NCBI RefSeq assembly: GCF_018918005.1
Contig: NZ_JAHLPR010000029.1
Span: 1-64,000, forward strand
Reading direction: 5' to 3'
Length of the DNA: 64,000 nucleotides
Origin: Paenibacillus sp. MSJ-34
Lineage (GTDB): Bacteria; Bacillota; Bacilli; Paenibacillales; Paenibacillaceae
Position numbers and translations under genes: made by a program. This document shows, one piece after another, positions 41,638 through 49,529 of this stretch. Positions within the stretch are counted from its first letter, which is position 1, and every line of letters starts with the position of its first letter. A model generated the notes under the pieces. It saw nothing but the letters and a program-made list of their open reading frames with translations. It was not told where the DNA came from and did no database searches.

Positions 41638-42120
41638 TTAATCGTCGATCCGAATGTTGCGAATGTTGCCGGACGAACGCCCCGCCGTTCGATTGCACGG
41701 ACCGTCGCCTTGCAGCGCTTTGCCTATTTTGACGGCGATGCTCATGAACTGCTGCAGTTCCTCTTTGGTTAACGCCGATTCGACCCTGGCGATGACGCTT
41801 TCCATGAACGAACGCGCTTGCTGCGCAACCTGCTCGCCCTGCCCGGTAATCCGCGCAAAAATCATTCTTTGATCCTTATCCGATTGGACGCGTTCGATCA
41901 ACCCTTTGCGCGCCATCCGTTTCGTCAGGCTCGTTACCGTGCTGAGCGGCGCTCCCAAGTCGGCCGCCAACTGGGACATCGTCTGTTCGCCGTATAAATG
42001 CAGCAAAATCAGTGCGGTCAGTTCGGAACGATTCACCTTCTGCTCCCATTCAGCCGTTTCAGGCAACAAGCTCAAAGGGCGAAGGCCGGTTTTCACATAA
42101 AATTCGAGTATCCGCTCCAT
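41638..42120 (-). CDS. MarR-family transcriptional regulator
   Basis: 160 residues. Winged-helix core about 35-105: LTALILLHLYGEQTMSQLAA, LGAPLSTVTSLTKRMARKGL (recognition helix) and wing RVQSDKDQRMIFARIT. Palindromic operators with CGTAGTAA halves lie just upstream of the gene and upstream of the ArsA-like gene downstream of it, so it probably represses itself and that gene. Ligand unknown. Confidence 0.88.
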   Translation of the reverse strand: MERILEFYVKTGLRPLSLLPETAEWEQKVNRSELTALILLHLYGEQTMSQLAADLGAPLSTVTSLTKRMARKGLIERVQSDKDQRMIFARITGQGEQVAQQARSFMESVIARVESALTKEELQQFMSIAVKIGKALQGDGPCNRTAGRSSGNIRNIRIDD

Positions 42121-42138
42121 CGAAACGATGTTCCTCCA

Positions 42139-42195
42139 TTACTACGAAAGTGAAGTTTTTTGATTTGCGCTCATTTTACTACGTTTTCGTAGTAA
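42139..42195. promoter_or_regulatory. MarR operators upstream of marR
   Basis: Perfect palindrome TTACTACG TTTT CGTAGTAA at 42176-42195 and a half-site TTACTACGAAAG at 42139-42150, 55 bases or less before the marR start. Confidence 0.65.
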
Positions 42196-42227
42196 TTGCA
42201 AGCGGGTAAAAAATGCGCGATAGCAAA

Positions 42228-42268
42228 TATGCCTTATTCGCGAAGAGGAAACCCGCGAATAAGGCATA
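42228..42268 (-). terminator. Terminator after tsaD
   Basis: Perfect 14-bp stem ATGCCTTATTCGCG / CGCGAATAAGGCAT with an 11-nt loop. The following T tract (ATTTGC) is weak, so it may also be a transcription-insulating hairpin between tsaD and marR. Confidence 0.65.
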
Positions 42269-42293
42269 CTCTACCCGATCCTTACATCCGTTA

Positions 42294-43376
42294 TCATTCT
42301 ACCGACCAGCCCTCTAGCGAAAACAGGGGCTCGGCTTTCATGTCCAGCGGCGTAAACTGGCCGCGCTGCCATTTGAGGTAAGCGGCGGCGGCGATCATCG
42401 CCGCATTGTCTCCGCATAGCTCGTGCGGCGGCACAAGCAGCGGCACCCGCTCCGCCTCGCAACGGGCCGAGAGCGCCGCGCGCAAGCCTTTGTTGGCGGC
42501 TACGCCGCCGCATAGCAACAACTGCTTGGCCTCGTAGGCTTTCACCGCCCGCATCGACTTCTCGACGAGAACGTCGATGACCGACTCTTGAAAGCCGCGG
42601 GCCAGCGCCGCCCGCATCGGCGGCTCGCCGCGCATTTTCGCTTGGTTGATCACGTTCAGCACCGCCGATTTCAGCCCGCTGAAGCTGAAATCGTACGATT
42701 CCGGTTCCAACCAAGCGCGCGGCAATTCGATCGTTTCGTCCGCTTCGCCCGCCAGCCGATCGACATGCGGCCCGCCCGGATACGGGAACTGCAGCGCGCG
42801 GGCCACTTTATCGTACGCTTCGCCTACCGCGTCGTCGCGCGTGCGCCCGATCAGGCGAAATACGCCTTCGCGCTCGATATATACCAGTTCCGTATGTCCG
42901 CCGGAAGCGACGAGCGCTATGCAGGGATATTCCATCTCATGGACTAATGCGTTCGCGTAAATATGTCCCGCGATATGATGCGTGCCGATCAGCGGCAAAT
43001 CTAGAGCCAGCGCCAAGCTTTTCGCCGCAACGATGCCGACCAGCAGCGAGCCGACCAGCCCTGGCCCTTGCGTGACCGCAATCGCGGACAAGTCCGCAAG
43101 GGATAGCCCCGACTTCCGCACCGCTTCGTCGATAATGAACGTAATCGTTTCTACATGTTTCCGCGACGCTACCTCCGGTACGACGCCGCCGAATTTTTGA
43201 TGCGTATCGATCTGGCTGGAAACGATGTTGGCGACGATATCGCGCCCATCCTTGACGATCGCGACCGACGTCTCGTCGCAGCTCGTTTCGATCGCCAGAA
43301 TGTAGCATGACTTCTTCGTATCTGCCGTTGCTGTCACCGTCGCCACCCCGCTATGCTTATCTTGCAATAATTCCAT
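42294..43376 (-). CDS. tsaD: tRNA t6A transferase TsaD
   Basis: 360 residues, ASKHA fold. AIETSCDETSVAIVKDG, HHIAGH (metal-binding His pair), VASGGHTELVY, AYDKVARALQFPYPGGP and LLCGGVAANKGLRAAL are diagnostic. Transfers threonylcarbamoyl to A37 of ANN-decoding tRNAs with TsaB and TsaE, whose genes are just upstream. The N-terminus is about 22 residues longer than usual (MELLQDKHSGVATVTATADT), so a later start is possible. Confidence 0.96.
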   Translation of the reverse strand: MELLQDKHSGVATVTATADTKKSCYILAIETSCDETSVAIVKDGRDIVANIVSSQIDTHQKFGGVVPEVASRKHVETITFIIDEAVRKSGLSLADLSAIAVTQGPGLVGSLLVGIVAAKSLALALDLPLIGTHHIAGHIYANALVHEMEYPCIALVASGGHTELVYIEREGVFRLIGRTRDDAVGEAYDKVARALQFPYPGGPHVDRLAGEADETIELPRAWLEPESYDFSFSGLKSAVLNVINQAKMRGEPPMRAALARGFQESVIDVLVEKSMRAVKAYEAKQLLLCGGVAANKGLRAALSARCEAERVPLLVPPHELCGDNAAMIAAAAYLKWQRGQFTPLDMKAEPLFSLEGWSVE

Positions 43377-43400
43377 TTCAACTGTTGTTCATCTCTTTCG

Positions 43401-43880
43401 TTATACTTTTTGTCCCGGCAAATCCGCCCACATAATTAACGCATCTTCGTTGTTGTCGGAATAATAGCGTTTCCGAACGCCGGAAGGGGCGAAGCCTAAT
43501 TTGGCATATAGATTTTGCGCAATCGTATTGGAAACGCGGACTTCGAGCGTCATTCTCCGCATCCCGAGAAATGCCGCCGTCTTCATCATCTCCCGCAGCA
43601 GCCTTTCTCCCAGCTTGCGGCCGCGGTACGCAGGCCGAACGGCAATATTCGTAATATGCGCTTCGTCCACGATCGTCCACATGCCTCCATATCCGATAAT
43701 GACGCCGTCGCATTCCATCACCATGTAGCGCGCAAAATGATTTTGCAGCAATTCGTTCCGGAATGCCTCCTCCGTCCACGGCAAGGCGAATGATTCCCGC
43801 TCCAGCGCAGCGATAGCCGGAATATCCTCCAATTGCATCATACGAAAGCAAAGATCGCCCGATTCGCTATGTCCGACCAT
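43401..43880 (-). CDS. rimI: Ribosomal protein S18 alanine N-acetyltransferase RimI
   Basis: 159 residues, GNAT fold: RMMQLEDIPAIAALERESF at the N-terminus, ITNIAVRPAYRGRKLGERLL (acetyl-CoA loop), LEVRVSNTIAQNLYAKLGF and RKRYYSDNNEDALIM. The YYxDNxEDALxM ending is typical of RimI. Between tsaB and tsaD, as in most Firmicutes. GAGGAGG precedes ATG. Confidence 0.93.
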   Translation of the reverse strand: MVGHSESGDLCFRMMQLEDIPAIAALERESFALPWTEEAFRNELLQNHFARYMVMECDGVIIGYGGMWTIVDEAHITNIAVRPAYRGRKLGERLLREMMKTAAFLGMRRMTLEVRVSNTIAQNLYAKLGFAPSGVRKRYYSDNNEDALIMWADLPGQKV

Positions 43881-43895
43881 GGTACCGCCTCCTCC

Positions 43896-44912
43896 TCATG
43901 ACTTCGCCAGCAACTTCGCCTCGGCTTCCGCAAGCTGCGTATAATTCGGCTCCAAGCGGTGTACATCGGCAAAATCGCCTGCAGCGTACGGTCCCGCCCC
44001 GATTCTGCCGATCCAACGCGCTTGCATATGAGCGGGCATGATTCGGATTAGCTCGCCGAACCGCTCCTGCAGCCGATTCGCTTCCGTGCGATGGAGTTCG
44101 ATATCGCCCACAAACCAAACACGCGCCGGCTTCACATCCGGCACGCTTCCGGGAAAGGGCGGCAACCCGAAACCGGCGCCATCCTGCCGCGGATTGTTCC
44201 CGTCCGCTCCGTTCGAATCGGCTTTCCCGCCAAGCTTAAGCGAGCGGTCGGTCCCGATATATGCTTCCAATCGTGCGGCCACCGCATCCGCCCAGTCCCG
44301 CATTAAGCGGATTCCGTCCGGCGCGCAGCGCTGCCAACGCAATCCCGCGCCGGCGCCGGCGAACAACGCCGTATACACTTGTCCGCGCCGAGCGTCCATC
44401 AGCGGGATCACCCAATCTACCCCGTTGCCTTCTCCGCTCCAAGATGAGAAAGGCTGCTCCGGCGCTAACATCGGTACGTTTCGGAGCATATTGCTTTCTG
44501 CCGCTTCGCTTGCGCTCTGGTCCGCATCGCCATGTTCTGCATGACCCTGTTCTGCATCGCCCTGCCGCAAACCGCCGATCGCCAATGCCTCCAGGCTCGA
44601 TACGCCGACAATCGGCTTGCTCCAGGCCCATGCCAACGTTTTGGCCACCGTAATGCCGATGCGCACGCCCGTGTACGATCCCGGTCCCCGCCCGACTATA
44701 ATCCCGCCAATATCGCCCGGCGTCATGTCGAGCTCGGGCAACAACCGCTTTACCGTCGGCACCAGATGCATCGAATGATTTCGTTCCGAATGCGAGGATA
44801 TTTCACCGAACGCTCTCGTTCCCGCTTCGTCCGTCACGGCAACGGTCAGCGCAGCGGTAGAAGTGTCAAGCGCCAATAACCGCTTATTCGCCTTATCGTC
44901 GTTTAAGCCCAT
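43896..44912 (-). CDS. tsaB: t6A biosynthesis protein TsaB, with insertions
   Basis: 338 residues, about 100 longer than usual. Core motifs: LLALDTSTAALTVAV, SHSERNHSMHLVPTV, IIVGRGPGSYTGVRIGIT, PLMDARRGQVYTALF. Extra segments: about 115-160, with a low-complexity QGDAEQGHAEHGDADQ stretch, and about 225-262 (KLGGKADSNGADGNNPRQDG). TsaB scaffolds TsaD-TsaE. The inserts look like surface loops; reading frame is intact. Confidence 0.92.
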   Translation of the reverse strand: MGLNDDKANKRLLALDTSTAALTVAVTDEAGTRAFGEISSHSERNHSMHLVPTVKRLLPELDMTPGDIGGIIVGRGPGSYTGVRIGITVAKTLAWAWSKPIVGVSSLEALAIGGLRQGDAEQGHAEHGDADQSASEAAESNMLRNVPMLAPEQPFSSWSGEGNGVDWVIPLMDARRGQVYTALFAGAGAGLRWQRCAPDGIRLMRDWADAVAARLEAYIGTDRSLKLGGKADSNGADGNNPRQDGAGFGLPPFPGSVPDVKPARVWFVGDIELHRTEANRLQERFGELIRIMPAHMQARWIGRIGAGPYAAGDFADVHRLEPNYTQLAEAEAKLLAKS

Positions 44913-44915
44913 AAT

Positions 44916-45392
44916 CTATACTCCATTCCGTTTCAAGTTGTCGCACCATGAAGCATACGGTTCTCCATAAGCCTCGCAGCGGAAAATGCGCTCGGTAGCG
45001 CCGATCGTTTCGATGTAAATATGCAGATGCCGCGGGGGCAGCAGGTCGGCGATGATGCTCGCCCATTCCACCAAAGTCAGGCCTTCCCCGTAAAAGTATT
45101 CATCCAAACCAAGCTCGTCCGCTTCCTCGAGCGAAATCCGGTAGACGTCCATATGATATAAAGGGATCTCCCCTTCGTATTCTTTAATAATCGTAAACGT
45201 CGGACTGCTCACGATATCTTTCACCCCGATCGCCTTCGCGAGCGCTTGTGAAAATCTCGTTTTCCCGGCGCCGAGATCCCCGTCAAGAGCAATGACGGCG
45301 CCCGGTTCGATCCAGCCCGCCAACGCTGCCGCAAAACGCTCCGTTTCTTCTTCGCTATGCGATTCGTATGCAAATGTTGCGGTTTGCGTCAA
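44916..45392 (-). CDS. tsaE: t6A ATPase TsaE
   Basis: 158 residues. Walker A LDGDLGAGKTRFSQAL, SSPTFTIIKEYEG, LYHMDVYR and LVEWASIIADLLP are diagnostic of the TsaE P-loop ATPase that regenerates the TsaBD complex. Three bases separate its stop from the tsaB start. Confidence 0.96.
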   Translation of the reverse strand: MTQTATFAYESHSEEETERFAAALAGWIEPGAVIALDGDLGAGKTRFSQALAKAIGVKDIVSSPTFTIIKEYEGEIPLYHMDVYRISLEEADELGLDEYFYGEGLTLVEWASIIADLLPPRHLHIYIETIGATERIFRCEAYGEPYASWCDNLKRNGV

Positions 45393-45427
45393 TACCGCTC
45401 AACTCCCATCTTCATCAGTGAACATTA

Positions 45428-46462
45428 TTATGCAAAATGATTATAACCGCGCTTTTCAAGCACATGGCGCTTTCCGTTTCTGTCCTGCAGCATCATCCCG
45501 GAAAAATCGCCGCTTGCCTCGCCGATGACGGCAAAGCCGATTCCTTCGCGGGCAAATCGTTCCCTGGCCTCATCGGCCCGATCGGCCGGCAATGTGCCCA
45601 CCAACTGATAATCCTCCCCGCCGAACAATACCCAATCCAGCGGATCCGCTCCTTGTGTCCGGGCATATTCGTTCAAAGCCGGATCGAGCGGAATGCGGGC
45701 GGCGTCGAGTATGATGCCGACGTTCGACGCTTCGGCGATTTCGGCGGCATCGCTCGCCAGCCCGTCGCTAATATCGTTCAAGGCATGTCCGAATCCGCAT
45801 TCCGCCAACAGACGCCCTGCCCGCACCTGCGGTTCGGGACGGCGATGAGCAAGCACCAAAGGCCGCACGGCCGGCGGCGCCTCGGAAGCAGGTATGGCTT
45901 CCGTGCCGCCTGATCGCTGCAGCCAATGCAGCCCTGCGGCGGAGCAGCCGAATCGTCCGCCGGCCACGAACACGATGTCGCCGGGCCGGGCGGCGGAGCG
46001 AAGCAGCGATCGGCCCCGTTCGATTCGTCCGATGGCCGTCACGCTTACGATCATATGCGCCGGCGACGCCGTTGTATCGCCTCCGATGATTTCAAAGCCG
46101 TAAGCGTCGGCGCATTGATAGATTCCGTCGTATAGGCTGCTTAAACGACCGGGATCGTATGCGGGCGGCGCAGCGATCGAGACGAGCGCGTAGCATGGGA
46201 CGGCTCCCATCGCCGCCAGATCGCTTATATTGGAAGCGATCGCCTTATAGCCGACATCTTCCGCGCTCATCGTTCGCGAATTGAAGTGGATTTCCTCCAC
46301 CATCATGTCGGCCGTAACGACCCATTCCGTCCCGGGGGCCGCCTCCACCACCGCGGCATCGTCCCCAATGCCGACGACAACGCCGCGCTCGCGGGCTTGC
46401 TCCGCATTCGCGCGCCCGCCGGTCAACATCCTGATGAGCCCGAACTCGTCCAGTTGTGACAT
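45428..46462 (-). CDS. thiL: Thiamine-monophosphate kinase ThiL
   Basis: 344 residues, PurM/AIR-synthase-like fold. DEFGLIRML, VVGIGDDAAVV, VVTADMMVEEIHF, NISDLAAMGAVPCYALVS, GGDTT and NDISDGLASDAAEIA carry the Mg-ATP ligands. It makes thiamine pyrophosphate, the ligand of the riboswitches at 4.1-4.4 kb. ATG 46462 has AAGGTG upstream. First gene of the thiL-tsaE-tsaB-rimI-tsaD operon. Confidence 0.95.
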   Translation of the reverse strand: MSQLDEFGLIRMLTGGRANAEQARERGVVVGIGDDAAVVEAAPGTEWVVTADMMVEEIHFNSRTMSAEDVGYKAIASNISDLAAMGAVPCYALVSIAAPPAYDPGRLSSLYDGIYQCADAYGFEIIGGDTTASPAHMIVSVTAIGRIERGRSLLRSAARPGDIVFVAGGRFGCSAAGLHWLQRSGGTEAIPASEAPPAVRPLVLAHRRPEPQVRAGRLLAECGFGHALNDISDGLASDAAEIAEASNVGIILDAARIPLDPALNEYARTQGADPLDWVLFGGEDYQLVGTLPADRADEARERFAREGIGFAVIGEASGDFSGMMLQDRNGKRHVLEKRGYNHFA

Positions 46463-46663
46463 CCGTTCACCTTCCACGTGATATTGACCTTATTATATCG
46501 GTCTCGTTTCTGCGCCGCAAGCAACGATTCGCGCATCGTTCTTTCAAGCCGCCGGCGGGAATGCGATCCTCGACCTTGCCGGCGGGGCGGCCGGGCCCGA
46601 TCGAGATGCGGACTGTTTGTGCTCAAACGCCGCATTCCGGCACTTTGGCGGACTAGCACGCAA
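46463..46663. other. Intergenic region upstream of thiL
   Basis: No gene supported. TTATATCGGTCTCG near 46490 could hold a -10 on the minus strand, but I see no clear promoter pair. Confidence 0.5.
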
Positions 46664-46836
46664 TTTGTGTATGATTTTTCACATACATATACAGGATCAG
46701 GGCACAAATCGCTGTTTATGTACGAAATTTCGAACAAAATCGGCCATTTCGATATGTGCGCCGCTCATTGTGTACGATTTTTCACATACATTTGCAGGAT
46801 CAGGGCACAAATCGCAATTTGTGTACGAAATTTCCA
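46664..46836. repeat. Two copies of a 67-bp repeat
   Basis: 46664-46730 and 46770-46836 share TGTGTAYGATTTTTCACATA, CAGGATCAGGGCACAAATCG and TGTACGAAATTTC with few differences. Each contains TGTGTA...TACGAAATTTC ends and internal ATTTTTCACATACAT. Spacing 106 bp. Not coding as far as I can see. Confidence 0.85.
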
Positions 46837-46837
46837 C

Positions 46838-46990
46838 CATCGTCCGTCGCCCGCTAGTCCGCCAGCCCACCATCCACCATCCACCATCCACCGTCCGCTA
46901 TTCCGCCAGTCCATCATCCACCGTCCACTATCCCGCTAGTCCCCTAGTCCGCCAGCCCATCCTCCGCCGGTCCGCCAGCCGCCACTCCCG
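46838..46990. repeat. Low-complexity CCA/CCG-rich tract
   Basis: 150 bp built of degenerate CCATCCACC, CCGCCAGTCC and CCCGCTAGTC units, purine-poor on the plus strand. No fixed repeat-spacer order, so not CRISPR. Confidence 0.75.
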
Positions 46991-47014
46991 CCTCTCATCC
47001 GAGCGACAACAGCA

Positions 47015-47046
47015 AAAACCGGCGCTCATAGCCGAGACGCCGGTTG
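47015..47046 (-). terminator. Terminator after sspH
   Basis: AACCGGCGTCTCGG ... GCGCCGGTT followed by TTTGC on the minus strand, just 3' of sspH. Confidence 0.75.
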
Positions 47047-47053
47047 CAACAGC

Positions 47054-47236
47054 TTATTGTGCTTCCTGCAAACGATCGACGGAAACGGTTTGCGTGTTGC
47101 CGGGGTTGGTGCCGACCTGCACCGTCGCCATCCGGTTCGCTTCGTCCACGCTTTCGATCCACACCGAGTTGCCGTCAAGATGCACGGGAAACATATCTTT
47201 GGAATGCAAAATTTCCTTTGCGCGGTTAACGTCCAT
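47054..47236 (-). CDS. sspH: Small acid-soluble spore protein H
   Basis: 60 residues of the H-type SASP family: MDVNRAKEILHSKDMFPVHL, then VWIESVDEANRMATVQV. Minor forespore core protein in Bacillales. TTGGAGGTG precedes ATG. Single gene with its own terminator. Confidence 0.93.
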   Translation of the reverse strand: MDVNRAKEILHSKDMFPVHLDGNSVWIESVDEANRMATVQVGTNPGNTQTVSVDRLQEAQ

Positions 47237-47303
47237 GCTACACCTCCAATAAACTCAATATTCGAGCATAAAACATTGTTTCGCCATACTATATCGTCGC
47301 CGG

Positions 47304-47489
47304 TTACTTATCCGCCGATTCGTCCGTCTCGTCCATCGTATCGGTCGTCGACGCCCCGATAAATCCGTTTTGTCCCGTCACTTGTCCGCCGCCGAGCCCT
47401 TCGTTTACCATACGGTCGATATCCATAAAATACGATTTTCGGCCTTCGCTTATCTCATCCCGTTCTTTTTCCTCGTCCTGCCTTGCCAT
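47304..47489 (-). CDS. Small hypothetical protein
   Basis: 61 residues, acidic, with a central Gly-rich NEGLGGGQVTGQNGFIGAST. Not recognised. GGAGGTG 8 nt before ATG supports translation. It is followed at 67 bases by sspH in the same direction, so a spore-related role is possible but unproven. Confidence 0.6.
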   Translation of the reverse strand: MARQDEEKERDEISEGRKSYFMDIDRMVNEGLGGGQVTGQNGFIGASTTDTMDETDESADK

Positions 47490-47591
47490 CTCATCGCACC
47501 TCCGCTAAATAGTTTGCCCCGGATACACATATACTAACAGCGGTTGTTCAAATTGAGACATCCACCACTTACGCAAAGGAGATTCTAATGT

Positions 47592-48512
47592 ATGCTTACC
47601 GTCTGGAAAGGAGCCATCAGCTTCGGGCTGGTTCATGTGCCTGTCAAAATGTTCGCAGCGACGGAAGATAAAGATATTTCGATGCGCTACATTCATAAAG
47701 TTTGCGGCAGCCCGTTGTCGTATGTGCGAACGTGTCCGGTTTGCGAGCAGGAAGTCGGATGGGACGACATTTCGAAAGGATACGAATACGAAAAGGGCAA
47801 GTTTGTCCTGTTTGAAAAAGAAGAGCTCGAACAATTGAACGACGAGGCCAACAAAGCGATTACGATTATGGATTTCGTCGACTTGAAGGAAATCGATCCG
47901 ATTTATTTCCAGAAAACATATTATTTATCGCCCGATCACGCCGGAGCGAACGCCTATAACTTGCTGCTTGAAGCGATGCGCCAAACGGGCAAAATCGGCG
48001 TGGCCAAAATTTCGATCCGTTCCAAGAGCAGTCTGGCGGCGATCCGGGTGATCGACCGTTGTCTGGCGATCGAGACGATATTTTATCCGGATGAAATCCG
48101 GTCGATCGAGAAAGTCCCCAACCTTCCCGAACAAATCAACGTCAACGATAAGGAACTCGGCATGGCTAAGCTGCTGATTGAGCAATTATCGACGCCGTTC
48201 GAGCCGCAGAAATATACGGACGATTACCGCGAACGGGTACTCGCGGCAATTCAGCAGAAAGTGGCGGGCGAGGAAGTGAAGATCGCGCCGGAGCAGAAGC
48301 AGCAAGCGAATGTGGTCGATTTGATGGCGGCTTTGCAAGCGAGCATCGAAGCCGTCAAGCCGATCGCGCCGGACCCTGGCGAGGCGACGCCGCGTAAACG
48401 CGCCCGCAAAACGCCGGCAGCGAAGAAAGCCGCGGAAACAGCGGAAGCCGAAGCGCCGGCCGTGACAGCGCCGAAACGAACGCGCGGCAAGAAAACGAAG
48501 GAATCGGTGTAG
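47592..48512 (+). CDS. ku: DNA end-binding protein Ku
   Basis: 306 residues. TVWKGAISFGLVHVPVKMF at the start, YIHKVCGSPLSYVRTCPVCE (zinc-like Cys pair), YFQKTYYLSPDHAGANAYNLL and core to about residue 255, then a Lys/Arg/Ala-rich tail (RKRARKTPAAKKAA) that usually binds DNA. Homodimeric bacterial Ku threads onto double-strand ends and recruits LigD. AAAGGAG precedes ATG. First of three end-joining genes. Confidence 0.96.
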   Translation: MLTVWKGAISFGLVHVPVKMFAATEDKDISMRYIHKVCGSPLSYVRTCPVCEQEVGWDDISKGYEYEKGKFVLFEKEELEQLNDEANKAITIMDFVDLKEIDPIYFQKTYYLSPDHAGANAYNLLLEAMRQTGKIGVAKISIRSKSSLAAIRVIDRCLAIETIFYPDEIRSIEKVPNLPEQINVNDKELGMAKLLIEQLSTPFEPQKYTDDYRERVLAAIQQKVAGEEVKIAPEQKQQANVVDLMAALQASIEAVKPIAPDPGEATPRKRARKTPAAKKAAETAEAEAPAVTAPKRTRGKKTKESV

Positions 48513-48515
48513 CTT

Positions 48516-49424
48516 ATGAACTGGCCGCCGGAACCGATGGCGCCGATTTCATCGGATCGCATTCCCGAAGGGGACGATTGGGTGTATCAGTTGAAATGGG
48601 ACGGAGTCCGCATGTTGGCGCATGTCGACCATGGCCGGGTCGAACTGTACTCGCGCAAACGGCTGAATAAAACGGCGGTATATCCGGAAGTGGTGCAACA
48701 GCTTGCTCCTTTGCAAGGACATTATTGGCTGGACGGAGAGGTCGTTTATTTCGATCCGGAATTGGGACGGCCCAATTTCCAGAAGGTGCTGCAGCGCGAG
48801 CGTATGCGAGGCGTGTCTTTGAACCCCGCTGCGGCGACGCCGATCGCCTATGTTCTGTTCGATATTCTGATGATCCGGAACGAGGATTTGCGCGGCTTGC
48901 CTTATTCCGAGCGGCACCGGAGGCTCGCAAGCCTGTTTCCCGAGGCGAAGCCGCAGTTGTTCGTCACCGACCAATTTCAAGACGGGCATGCATTGTGGGC
49001 ATGGATCGAGTCCCGCCAATGGGAAGGAATCGTCAGCAAGCGGCTTTCGTCGACGTACCATGAAGGGAAGAACCATCAGGATTGGTTCAAGAAAAAAACA
49101 AAGCTGCTGCTCGTTCCCGACATCGTCGGCGTCAAACGAAACGAAGGGCGGGTGGCAAGTCTTGTCATGCGTTCGGAGAACGGGGGATACATCGGCAAAG
49201 TTTCGCTGGGACTCACTACGGCAACGCGCCAATGGCTGGAGGATTACGCCGAATCGCATCCGCGCGGGCGCCCGGCTTTTCACCCTTTGCCAGCGGATTT
49301 GGCGAAAGAAGAGATCAGGTGGATCGACGAGGATCATATATTGAAATGCGAGGTAACCGGGCTGGAGTTTACGGGGGACGGGCTCTTGCGGCATCCGAAA
49401 ATCGTCAAACTGCACATGAAATGA
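48516..49424 (+). CDS. ligD: ATP-dependent DNA ligase, LigD ligase-domain type
   Basis: 302 residues. Motif I LKWDGVRMLAHV with the adenylated Lys, DGEVVYF (motif III), FDILMI, EGIVSKR (IV) and DWFKKK (V), then an OB-fold to the end. A stand-alone LigD ligase domain; in B. subtilis it is fused to the polymerase. Begins 3 bases after the ku stop with no strong ribosome site, so it is probably coupled to ku. Seals breaks in non-homologous end joining, often in spores. Confidence 0.93.
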   Translation: MNWPPEPMAPISSDRIPEGDDWVYQLKWDGVRMLAHVDHGRVELYSRKRLNKTAVYPEVVQQLAPLQGHYWLDGEVVYFDPELGRPNFQKVLQRERMRGVSLNPAAATPIAYVLFDILMIRNEDLRGLPYSERHRRLASLFPEAKPQLFVTDQFQDGHALWAWIESRQWEGIVSKRLSSTYHEGKNHQDWFKKKTKLLLVPDIVGVKRNEGRVASLVMRSENGGYIGKVSLGLTTATRQWLEDYAESHPRGRPAFHPLPADLAKEEIRWIDEDHILKCEVTGLEFTGDGLLRHPKIVKLHMK

Positions 49425-49438
49425 TCAACGAGCCCGCT

Positions 49439-49521
49439 CACAAAAAACTTAGCGTGCGCTTCCGAAGCGAGTTTTGTTCGAAGCTTCTCCCGGAAGATAC
49501 GCTCACAAAACTTTTAAGGAG
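49439..49521 (+). promoter_or_regulatory. Structured leader element, copy 2 (before the LigD polymerase gene)
   Basis: CTCACAAAAAACTTAGCG ... GCTTCCGAAGCGAGTTTTGT ... CTCACAAAACTTTTAAGGAG. AGTTTTGT (49470-49477) can pair with ACAAAACT (49505-49512) beside the ribosome site. Aligns along its length with 37364-37447. Confidence 0.6.
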
Positions 49522-49529
49522 TGCCTCAC

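Noticed and set aside
46838-46990. CCA-rich tract as a CRISPR array
   Set aside because: No constant repeat with regular unique spacers, and no cas genes.
46478-47252. Open frames through the 67-bp repeats and CCA tract
   Set aside because: Their translations consist of the repeated DNA (PPAHHPPSTIHRP-like) with no start signals.
48549-49415. 288-codon minus-strand frame opposite the LigD-type ligase
   Set aside because: The plus strand encodes all ligase motifs; the minus frame is an antisense shadow.
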